Part shown: piece by piece, positions 32,901 to 44,900 of the stretch
Numbering within the stretch: position 1 is the stretch's first letter
Layout: each line of letters begins with the position of its first letter
DNA from: Torreya grandis
Lineage: Eukaryota; Streptophyta; Pinopsida; Cupressales; Taxaceae
Direction of reading: 5' to 3'
Length of the DNA stretch: 64,000 nt
Assembly (NCBI GenBank): GCA_037957365.1
Contig: JARHVA010006314.1
Coordinates: 186,001 to 250,000, forward strand
Position numbers and translations under genes: made by a program
Notes under the pieces: generated by a model
Databases searched by the model: none
The model's input: only the letters and a program-made list of their open reading frames with translations
What the model was told of the DNA's origin: nothing

Positions 32901-35900
32901 AAGATAGCCAGGAGGCGGAGATACAAGAGCTAACGAAGATCCTACACCTCCTACAAATAGAAGGAATGATGCCCCTGTTGAAGAACTTGCTCTTGGAGCA
33001 CACAAGGCAAAAGCCAGTTGAAGTTGGCGTACCACACATGGAGAGCGCGAGAAGTCAGGCATACAAAGAATGCAAATTACGATCAAGAACTCCTTGTAAA
33101 TGCCACCATTGATGGATGGTTTGTATGTGAGGTCCTTGTGGACACAGGCATCGAGGTCAATATCTTGACCAAGAACACATGGGAGAAGATGGGTAGGCCA
33201 ACTTTGAGGCCTTCCCCTCATGTGTTGTTTATGGCTAACAAGACCCGAGCACAACCACTTGGAATTCTAAAGAGCGTCATTGTAGATATCATGGGCGTCG
33301 AGTTCTGCACTGCATCGAGGTTGATCGAGTTGGCAGAGCAAGACAATTATCTAGTAGTCCTAGGAATGCCATGGTGCTATGCAAATAACGCAGATACGCG
33401 CTTCAAGAGGCACTACATGACCTTTGAAAATGGCAAAGGGTAGTGATTCACCTCTCAAGTGACCAAGGTCCCCCCTATGTAGAGAGTGTCGATCTTGAGG
33501 ATGAGATCAACCATATATACAACATCACGGCGCAAGGCGTCGAGACTCTCAACCCCAATGACCAAGGGGTGCTTTCTTGGGAAGATGGATAATCGGCCTC
33601 GAACACCACCAACATTGCTTGTGACCGATGGGTCAAAGAAGCTTATGAAATCAGTAGTCAGAAGTGCCGCTTAGTGAGTGCGAAGGCACCAAAACCTATG
33701 AGGATTGACTGGGTCCAAATTGATCGCACTTTGAGAAGATGGGTCCCTTGCGACAGGAAGAAGGAAAAGAGAGTGTTTCGCCTGAGCAAAGGTAAACTTG
33801 CAGCGCTCCCAAGATATGAGGGGAGCAAACCTGTGGAAGAATATGTCCACAACATCGAATCATGTGTCCCAAAGGCAGTAGATAGGATGGGCGCACTAGT
33901 GTATACTTTGAGGAGCACTATTGCTCATTGGTGGGCAGCGCAAAGGCCTAGCTTGCCAACTTGGCAAGATGTAAAAGCAACCATCTGCACTAGAGTCAAG
34001 AAAAGCAATGAAGACTTGGACATTTCTGCATACTCTGACGATTCAAACCCAATAGCGCACGTGCACTTGTGCGAAGAAACATGGACTGACTGCAGCACGA
34101 ACGCCCCAAGGAACCTATGGGTGCACGCCTTCTACAAGACCTTGAAGACGTGGGCGCGAGCGTGGTATGTTGTCAACGAGACGTGTCGCACGACAACAAA
34201 TTGGGATATGCTCAAGGAGCAGTTCGTGCACACCTTCTCCTTTTCTTCACAGAACCTAGAATTGATCAAGCCACTGCAAGTAATTCAAAAGGCAGTGTTT
34301 GAGAACATTGCAATCCTAGAGGATCGCCTCAAAGACATGTTCGGGGAAAAAGGAGTGGCGCTCCCGACTTTCTTTGAAGAACAAGTGCTCAATAGTGACT
34401 CGAGTGAAGAGGATGATGAAACAAGGAAGGCGTGCAACTAGACGACCTTGATAGGCAAAAAGAAGCTAGTGTGCCAAAGTGGATGATAGCAACCCTGATG
34501 CAGAAGATCCTACTCATCTTCGCATAGAAACAACTGAGGGAACTAGGCAAGTCGAGGACTCGCATCAGGCAAGAAATGAGCTATACCATGCGCCGCTCAA
34601 AACTACCAAGGTAGACATCACCTCAAAAGGGGAACCAAAGATGGCTACTTTGGGCGCATATTGGTCTAACGCAAAGCTGGCGTGAATTGTGGATCTACTA
34701 AAGGAGTTCCAAGACTTGTTCCCTCGAAATTATCAAGACATGAAGGGCACCCACCCATCCCTTTGGAAAGTGAGTATAAAGCTGGTGGACGACGCAAGAC
34801 CTATCAAGAAGCACCCTTACAGAATGAACCCCAATCCCTGTGCCAAGGTCAAAACGGAGATTGATGGTATGCTAGTCGCAAGCGTCATCTACCCTATGCA
34901 AGAATCCGAATGGGTGAGCCCCATGGTTATTAGCATAAGGATAGGCACATTCGTATCTGCATCGATTATAGATTGTTGAATGTCGCCTACGTCACTAACC
35001 CCTTCCTAACTCCATTCACTGACGAAGTCTTGGATGGCGTCACAGTCTAAGAAATTTACACTTTCATTGATGGGTTCTTAGGATATCATCAAGTCCAGAT
35101 TGAAGAGGACAAGCCCAAAACAACCTTTGTGACAGAATGGGATTGTTTCGCATAAAACGCGATGCCCTTTGGACTCAAAAATGGGCCAACCATGTTCTCC
35201 AAAGTGGTGATCACTGCATTTAAGGACTTCATTCACAAGTTTCTCCAAATATATTTTGATGCCTGGACTATGTATGGGCTCGTAAGGGACCATTATGACA
35301 ACTTGTGCCTCATGTTTGAGAGGTGCCGGCAGTTACAGATATGCTTGAACCTCAAGAAGTGCGTCTTTGCGACACCATTTGGCACCTTGTTCGGTCACAT
35401 CGTCTGCAAAGATGGTCTGCGCATCGATCTCGCGAAGGTTGCAATTATTCTATAGCTCTAGACCCCTTCCACGCAGAAAGACGTTCGCGCCTTTCTTGGC
35501 CATTGTAGCTACTATAGAAAGTTCATAAGGAGCTATGCAAAGATTGTGGCGCCGCTAGAGGAACTCTTGCGCAAGGATGGCCCATTCTATTGGGGCACAG
35601 CGCAAGAGGATGCCTTTGAAACTCTGAAGCTCAAATTGGCTAGCACGCCTATTTTACAATTTCCTGATTGGATGACTCCATTGCACATCCACGTTGACGC
35701 ATCTAGCCCTACAATTGGCGCCATTCTGGCGCAACCCGACGAAGGTAAGATGGATCATCCCATCTCCTTCGCAAGCAGGAAATTGACCCAAGCAAAGCAG
35801 AACTATACCACCACCGAGCGCAAGGCACTGGCCATGGTCTACGCCATGCAAAAATTCAGCCAGTACTTGTTGGTGACCCCATTCATCTTCTTCACCGATC

Positions 35901-38900
35901 ACGAGGAACTTAAGTACCTTGTAAATGAGCCTGTTCTCCATGGGCGCATTTGTTGATGGATAGTTTTGTTTCAAAAATTCCGATTTTTAGTTGTCATGAA
36001 CCCTGAAAAACAGAACTCGAGCCCAGACCATTTGTCTTGCATCAACTCTAGCGATGCCGCAGCACCTATTGAGGATGAAATGCCGGATGCACAACTTTAC
36101 AGAGTCTAGCGCACCCCTGAGAACTTAGTAGAGATAGCCGCTTTTCTAACATCTGGATTTGCACCCAAGACTATGACAACCAAAGAGAAGAAATAGCTTG
36201 CAGTTCGTGCCACCCCTTTTTAGCTCATTGGTGGGGAACTGTACAAACTAAGCCGAGACGAAGTCCTGTGCCGATGTGTCTTGGAACACGAAAGGGATAG
36301 GACTTTGTTTTACAAGAGACGCATGAGGGGATTGCAAGAGGCCATTGCGTTGGAGACGCAATGGCGCACAAGGTGTTACAATCAGGGTTGTGGTGGCCAA
36401 GTCTATTCCAAGATGCAAAGGATTGGGCCAAGGCATGTGACATATGCCAGCGCACAGGGAAGCCCAACCATTGGGATGAGATGCCCCTCATTCCCATTTT
36501 TGCCCAGGTGCCATTTGAAAAAAGGACCATTGATTTTGTTGGGCTGATCACTCCTGCAACAAGACGCACAGGGACCAGATATATTCTAGCGGCCACCAAT
36601 TATTTCACCAAGTGGGCCGAGGCAGCGCCAACAAAAGACTGCAAAACTGCCACAGCCGCAAGATTCATATGGGAGAACATCATAAGTCGCTATGGGTGCC
36701 CACTCAGTTTGACAAGCAACAGAGGCACACACTTCATCAATGAAACTATGCAAATCCTACTGACCGAGTACATGGTGGCGCACCATAAGACAACGCCTTA
36801 TCATCCACAAGCCAATGGCACAACTGAGGCGTTTAATAGACACTAAGGACGTGCCTCACGAAAATATGTGATGTTGGTTGCAAAGATTGGGATGATCGAG
36901 TGTCAACAGTACTATGGGCCTACCGCACTACCTACAAGCGCCTAAACAAGGCTACAACATTTCAACTGGTGTTTGGCGCAGAGGCGGTTTTACCAATGGA
37001 GTTTATGGTGCCCTCATTGTGCATTGCACATCTTGGTCGTTTGGATGACCAAGAATCTTTGAGCACAAGGCTAGAGAACTTGGAGTGCTTGAACGAGATG
37101 CACGCCCAAGCAAGATGGAGTCAGCAAATAGAGAAGGCGTGCCAGAAGCTCTTCCATGACAAGCATATTTAGCGCAAGGTACTTGCTGAAAGAGCATTGG
37201 TCCTACTTTATGACTCCAAATACCTCAAGCACCCCGGCAAGATGCAAATTAGGTGGATGGGTCCTTTTATGCCATCCACACCATTTTGGAAACAGGGGCA
37301 TGCAAATTGCACATGTTGTCAAGTGAAATCCTCTCTAGGCATTTCAACAGCAACCGACTAAAGCCCTATAGAAATTAGGATGGTGCTACGCCATCAGACA
37401 CCGACTTCCTGGTCACCAGTCAGTTGTATTGTGCTGACCAAAATAAAGTTTGGTGCAAGCCAAATGTTTCCTTTTGATTTGTGTTGTTTTGTGTTGTTAT
37501 TCATGTTGAGTGAATAAGCGAGGTGCTTACAGGCCCGCAAGAGAACTAATCTGGCGTTTACATGCATAACTCCAGTTGGATGAGTCGAGCACAGTTGCCT
37601 TCTAAGCGCCTGAGGCCAGACACCTAAGTTTCTGGGCACATGAAGTTTGCTAGACTTGCACAAATTTGAGTACCATGTGACAAAGGGACGCGCACAGGCT
37701 AATAGTGCGCAAGAGACAAAAAGAAGGCACACCGGATGATCTTGCGCAAGAGATCAAAATAGGAGTGAAGCACTGGAAGACCAGCGCAGGAATTTGTATG
37801 GGGTAGGACAAGCCAAGGCAAAAGACAAAAGCACAAGAAATCAACCAAGGAATGGAAGCACGCTTGAAAGGAAGCATCGCAGAAAAAGAGATGAAACCGA
37901 GGAGGCTGAATCGCGTGCATGTGAAGCGCTGCACCTAGGTTGCCATAAGAAGGGTGAAGGTTGCGCCAAGGTGAACAAAGTGCAGGAGGAAAATCATCCA
38001 GACAAGCTAGCATCCACCCAACGGTAAGCAGGAAGTGATTGTTTGTTGTCACTTCACCGAAAATATTGTTTAGAGAATTTAATGAGGTGATTGCGGAGGC
38101 ACAAAGATCCGCATTGAATGCGTATGTGGCGGCATATTTTCATGGATTTTGCGAGTTTTAGCAGATTTCAAGAAATCTAGGTGCCGCCATGCCAGTACTC
38201 ACCTACAATTAAGACGGTAGCTGAAATCAACATATAAAGGAGCAAAACGCCGACTGGAACAGGTTACAAACCTTAAGCGAAATTGAGCACAGAACCAAAG
38301 CCGAAAGCGAGAAAAAGCTACAACAAAGAGACCTAAGCACCCACAGACGCAAAAAGAGAACGATTGAATAGGGAGTGTTATTGTGTTCCCATTGAAATTG
38401 GAATAGAGGTGTAGGGAAAGAACTATGAGAAAACGGGACAAAAAAGATTGAGCGATGCCAAGGCCGCCACTAACGATGAACGAGGCTCGGGAGCTGAAGT
38501 CGTAGCCACAGACCCCGCGACTGTGAGGAAGTGCCAAGAACCATTAGAGGCTTCGGCACAATCAACAGACCGCGCTTCAACACTAGTCGGTTCAGAATGT
38601 GAAAGAAACGGATGAGTTTTGGTCTGTTGTAGGCATAGAAGGACGCCAAATGGGCGTGGATGATAGAGGAGACAACCATTGCAAAGAAGGCATAGCCAGT
38701 CAAGGGAGTGAGCGTCGCAAAGGCTAACCCAGAGGCCCTCGCCAAAATGTCATACAGGGAAATGAAGTTTCCCTCGGAGCTCTTGATAGGAGAGGCTTGG
38801 GTGTCTTTCACGCACACCTGTCGATTGAAAGAATACAACCATCACATCCCAAGCAATGCGCAAGAACTCAACCAAGACTGGGTGGTTGACACGGGGGCGA

Positions 38901-41900
38901 AGACAGAGGCGGTGCAATGTCGTTCAACGTCTCCATTAGAGACAGGCTTGCGACCACCGGCACAACCCAGCTTTGCGAGTTGCCATGTTTTGGCAAGCTA
39001 GAGGGGCTCATGCAGTTCCTCCTCTTGCACATCCATGGAGAGCGCTTCTACTTTGCAGGGAAGTGCATGCGGATATCAAAGTGCCTAATCAGCAGAATCA
39101 CTGGGCTCCCAGACTCAGGCATAGACATCCACCACGATGGTGGATGACGCAAAAGTAGAGAGGGTTGCGAAACTCCTTGGGTAATACAAGGGAGGATTCG
39201 TGTTCCCAATAAAGAAAATACAGGACCCTAGCACGAGGGTCATGGCATGCCTCGTAAGTTCCAAGCTTTGCCCTAGCGGATGGTGGACAGACATCACCAA
39301 GTCCTACTTGTGCATCACTCATCACATGGCGCAAGGGGTCAAATTCAACATAGCGAAACTCATTGTTGAAGAGATGATAAAGAACGTGCTTGAATGTCAT
39401 AAGGCGCAGGAGACCTTTAGGTGGGGGTCAATATTGATATTAATAGTCATGGAGGAGATCGGCATACCCGATGGCGATGAAGACAACCTTTGGGTCTTCC
39501 CAGCACACAAACTCCTTAGCACTGAAATACCAGGACGTCACCTGCCCACCCTCCTCCAGGAAAAATAAAACACGAGTAATGGGGTGGTGTGCGCAATACA
39601 TAGAGGCATTCAAGATGGAATGGCGCATCCCCAAGGAGCTTCCCCAAAACATGTTTGGAACGGCGAAATTCACCATCATGCAACACTTTTGTGTAGTACG
39701 CCTGGCGCTCATAGACGACAACCGATCAGGCTGGCTCAAACTCCCTTAAACACATTTTCCGCAAAGTATTTCAAGGATGCGCTAAGGAGAATTCCCAATG
39801 CGCAGCAACTGAAAATCCCAGTGAAGGCCATGGATTTGGAAAGGAGCAGGTTGTGGCGCCAATATGTGTGTCCAAGAGGGAAAGCCACAAAAGACAAGGA
39901 GGATGACTCTGATCGCACAGACCTCCATCCCCTTCAAAGAGAAGTCATTGCAAGGCACATCTTCAATCTTTACTACGAGATGAAGCCACAGAAGAAGGGC
40001 GCAGACCCTTAGAAGGATGACTACCATCCCCTGCAAATCGACGAAGAAGGAAAGTTGGCGCCAACAACATAGAAGAAGTCTTCCTAGAAAAAGCGAGGCG
40101 AAACACTTGAACAAATTCAAGAGCGCATAAGGCTAAGGGTCGCCTCCGACGAAGAAGCAACTACTTCAGCCCCAAAGAAAAAGCGCATGACCTTCGTGCC
40201 AAGGACTGCTTCTTCAAGCAAGAAGGAGAAAAAGAAGTCCAAGGGGACTGTTGCGATACCAACAATAACCCTAGCAGAAATGGAGGCGGAAGAGACCCGT
40301 GCGCAAGGGAGGAAGAAATGGAGGAAGAAGGGACAAAGATCTACATTGTAGAATAAGAGCCCAGGGCCAAAGAAGTTCAGAAGGCCCTTCAAGGCGGCAC
40401 TACCGTCGTGTTTGAAGAAACAAGAAATATGCCCAATGCCTCATCTAAAGAGCCTTCCACACATCCTCCGCAAACTGAGGAGGAAAAGAGAAGATTGTGG
40501 AAGAAAATGAGCCACAACGAGGAAGAGATTGAGATGGTGTTGGCGCTGAAGCAAAAGAGGAAGGCGATGAAGGAAGTTGGCATGACTCAAGAAGACATTG
40601 AGAGAGTTGAGGCCGAAGAAGAGAAGGCCAGGAAAATAAGGGCAGCCAAAGAAGCAAAGGCCAAGAAAGAAAAGAAGAAAAAGGAGGTTGTTGCAAGCAC
40701 GGAACCAACTGAGAAAGCGACTGAGAAGGCGCCTAGCGCCCCCACCAGCGAAGCAGATAAAGCTGCACAACAAGCACGCCCAAGTAGTGAAGGGTCGCCT
40801 AAAGAAAAGGAAGGTGACATTGGCGCCTTGGAAAAGCAACAAATGGTGAGCGTCAAAGAGACCCAACAGAAATAGGAAGGCGAAGCTGGCGCCAAGGAAC
40901 AAGAAGCGAACAAAGGGGACAAGTCTGAAGAAGAACCCCTCCAGGAACAAAAAGAAGAAACCTCTAAAGAAAGCGTTGAAGAAAGTGATAGCACTGATGA
41001 AGAGGAAGAAGAACAAACAGAATTGACCGTCACATAAGAAGGCGTAGAGTTGAGCCTCAAAGAGAAGACGCAGAAGGGGTGGAAAAATGAAGATTTTTAC
41101 ATGTTTGAATACATGCCCCCAGAAACCACCACAAACTTTGAGGCATCACAGAAGGCCATATTGGGCACAGATAAACCCGAAGAAGGGCATGACTCCCTTC
41201 TCATAAATTCCCGGACCATGAACCCGGTTAGGTCGGCGAATGCACTCATCTGGATGGCCACTAAAGTCACATGGAAGAACATCGTCGATGATGTTAGGGC
41301 AACGAAATGGAAGAAAATCGCCAAGGATGTTGAAGAAGATGCATAGGTCATGAAGTTCAAGTTGCAGCAATCAGCCGAGCACATAGAGGCTACTGAACCA
41401 TCCCTTTTGGTCGGCGTTGATACATTGAACCTCTCAGAGGTTGACAAAGTGTGCGTGCTAGTGGAGCATATGCTCCCGAGGTTGAAAGTAGAGCCAGTGC
41501 ATGAAGAAGAGGAAGATCCATGCATCGTGTTGCAAAAAGAGCCAGTTGCCAAGCTCGAAGAGGTAGAGGACCTCTTCACAAAGCTACAAGAAGGCGCAGA
41601 TGTAGCCGACGCCATCTTCATGAACTTTTCCAACCAAGCGTCAGTCATTGACGCATGCCTTAAACAGGGAAAGGGGGAGAAGGAAGAGTTGATGATACAG
41701 GTGTACTCTGCGAGCAGGGCGGAGCACGTACAGATAATGGGCAGGGTCAACACGTTGAGCACACAAATAAAAGACCAGGAGCAACCTTGGAAGAACTTTT
41801 TCGCACCTCGCAGACCAAGGCCTGCGATCAAGGAGTAATCCTAGACGAAGGAGTTAAAAAGGCTAAGGAAAGGCTATAGAGGCCTTTAGGAAGGAGTTAG

Positions 41901-44900
41901 ATAAAACTGATGTGCTCGCACTTAGCGTTGCCTCCATAGAAATAGACAGCACCGCAAAGGAAATCAAGCTCGCTATCAAGGGCTTTGAGGACTTCAGCAC
42001 TGAGATGAGGGAGAGCACGCCTGAGTTTCGTGTGCCTAAGACTTTGGCTGCCTAGTCCGAGGATGGACTAGCAATTTTGTATGGGCTAAATGTTGGGCCC
42101 CTATTTCAACTATGGTTCCGTGCCAACTTGACTGACATCTCAGTGCGAGGCAATCACTTGGAATGATTGCTTTTTTGATATCTTTTGAGCCAGTTGTAGG
42201 AATCGATGCACATCTTGCGCCATCTAGCAAGCGGTTAACTGGCACCCGGATTTTCAAGGCATCTTCAAGAGTGGCTACACGTGGCGATCGCAACACAAGG
42301 GACGCAAGGTGATGCAGCCGGTGAAATGATCAATAAAGGCTCTAGCTCAACACCTAGCGTGCACTCTCCACCCTGGCAAGGAGATGCCCCTGTGTGCTAT
42401 AAAATCGAGCTCGAACCAGTGAGCAGAGAGATGTGAATTAAGGCTGCGAAGCTCTAGAGAAATGGGTTCTAACTGCAAAGACTGCCATTAATATTAGAAC
42501 TATAGCTCGGACACCATGAAGGCTCCGTTTATGTAAGCTCAAGCTCACATTTGAGCCTCTGGGCAGATAAATGGTTTAGCAAAGCATGTCCTCTAGCTTA
42601 TATACTTTGTTTTGTATGGACTTTGATAAATCAAGAATGGTTGTTGTAAAACATAATGTTTCTGTTTTAATTGTCCTTCTCCTTGTTATTGTATTACGAG
42701 TTGAATGGAATAGTTATAATGGCATAGTTTCAATATATGAATGTTAAGTTTAACGAAGCTCTGGTTCAAGCCGTTCATGGCATCCCTATGTTAAGTAATG
42801 ACATCAGCATAATCTATAAAATAGCCTAAGAATGGATAAGATCACACACCAAGCGATGATATCCATGCATAAAGTGTGAGCCTAGTATGAACAAGTGAAT
42901 TGAAGCACCCCCTTGACCTTCTAAAAGCACATGAATAACGCTAAGCTTAGTGAAACAAAGGTTTGTGCCCATGAGACTATAGGATCACTTCAATGTAGGC
43001 TTGCACCCTTATGACGAGAATGAGCTCCCCAAGTAGGCTTGCGCCTATAGATCACCAGACTTAGCCCAAAAAAGGCTTGCACCAATGAATCTTCCAAAAG
43101 CCTTCTCTAAATGACCAAGTCTTACATGTGATGAGTTGCGCCACGGCACAACTAGCCCAACGCAGGCCTCAGTTCCTTATCTACTGTGCTTCGGGTGAGC
43201 GCATAAGGCTTGTGCCTTATGTGAATTGATGCCAGTGCAATTGAGTGATAAATGTTGAGCACTACGGGAATATACTAAGTTGGCAACCAATTGTAATAAG
43301 TCCAGAACTGACTTGGACAACCAGATAAGCGCCTAAACCCCATGAATAAATGAATTGACCCCCTGTTCTATAACAAGAGTCTATCAAGTTGTTTCCTCTG
43401 CACAAAATCTGCACTAGTTTAATTGTGATAGTGATCACATTTTGGGATGCATGAATGATTCTGGACAAGCCACCAAAAGTTCAAACTTCTGTGAATGTGA
43501 GATGAACTACTTGAAGTGCTTTCTTGATACCAAGGTGACAATCTGTGGAAGAGATTTTCGGATGGTGTAGATGCTAACATTGAATCTAAACATGCCAGCT
43601 CATACATCTATATAAGGTGTGATTGACATATCATGTTTGCCAGAATAATTTCTTTTTTCTTATTAATATATTGTAAATTTTTCATTTCCATTATACTTTT
43701 ATGAGAATAAAGCTAGTTACATAAAACAATGATTTTCATAAAAACATATAAGGAATTGCCTAATAACAGTATAACCTCAAATACGACACAGAAAAGACAA
43801 TTGTGTAATTATATTTTTGGACTCAATAAAGTCTAGAATTATAATAGTTTTAAATCGGAAATAGACACTTTTCCCCAAGCACCTTTAACAAGAAAAATCA
43901 GAAACATGAGCCAAGAGTCTGAAATAGGGTGTATTCTACCAAATTTTTGGCATTTAAGAGCCCATTTCTGATGTAGGCCAGGGTTAGCGGGTCCAATTAA
44001 GGACAACCTTGTCCATGCAGACCTTACTTAACTCTCTCAACAATGGACACATGTACACGCCGTGTACTCAGAGTTCACATCAAAGATTACACTTTATTCA
44101 TGCTCTGATTTCAAATTACAGAACACACACTCCCTACAAACATTAAGAATGAAACACTACAATAATGTCTCTCAATGGACTGGTTCAACTCCTCACTACT
44201 CTCTGTTCTCTCGCAAGCACTTCTGAGTTCTCTTGTCATCTATCCTACTGTCTTGACAAACAATCCCACTAGAAACTGACTTCTACCATCCGAAAATGTC
44301 TTCTTCATACCTCTTGGAGATGCTCCTTCAAACCCCAAAGACTCGTGTAATGCCCAAGATGAGAAACCCAATCATTTTGGGCAATTAATTTTGCTTTTAC
44401 AACAGGGGCAAAACTGCCGCTTAATGCGAAGAAGCAGTTGAGAAACCAACCTGGTGATTTCGCCGCTACAAAATGTCCTACAATTTCCTAAGGCCGTAAC
44501 TTTTGTGTACGAACTTGAAATTCAGTGCCGATTTTTTCATAGTGCACAACTTTTCGAGAGGCATCTAAATATGTAAATCACATTTTTACTTTTGATGATA
44601 TGCCCCTTGCGCCACCCTCTTGAAGCAAACATTTTCTTCGTCGAGACTAGAGATGCACAATCCTCCCACTCATCAACTTCCATCAATCTTGTTGATCCTA
44701 ACTTGCCCTTAGAGTCTAATGAAGTTCTTGATGTCCTAGTAGTGTTGAGTACTAATGTTCCTCATGGATCACTACAGATCACCTCAACTAGTCTACACAA
44801 ACACACCCCAACGTATGTTTGGTTGATGCAAGATTTCCTTTCACACCTGGATGCTCCTATATCAGCCTACCTCAATGAGTTGGTTTTTGAGCTTGATGCT

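Larger units (their letters stand above)
32525..43261 (+). mobile_element. Gypsy-B: large Ty3/gypsy element with an extra 3' coding region
   Basis: About 10.7 kb on the plus strand. Order seen: coiled coil plus protease (32525-33443), gag-like (33674-34441), RT and RNase H (34479-35956), integrase (36224-37380), long charged extra coding region (about 38700-42060), probable 3' LTR (42091 to about 43261). A separate coding region after integrase is known in the Tat/Ogre and Athila lineages, so that affiliation is likely. No 5' LTR is present: the left side meets gypsy-A, so the element is 5'-truncated or rearranged. Many stops and lost catalytic residues show it is dead. Its GC content is noticeably higher than the surroundings. 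Confidence 0.8.

Noticed and set aside
36225..36599. 124-codon minus-strand ORF
   Set aside because: Shadow of the gypsy-B integrase on the plus strand.
40441..41831. Long minus-strand ORFs (191, 157 and 244 codons) opposite the gypsy-B extra region
   Set aside because: They are antisense shadows of Lys/Glu-rich plus-strand coding; compositions rich in Phe, Leu and Ser reflect the complement.
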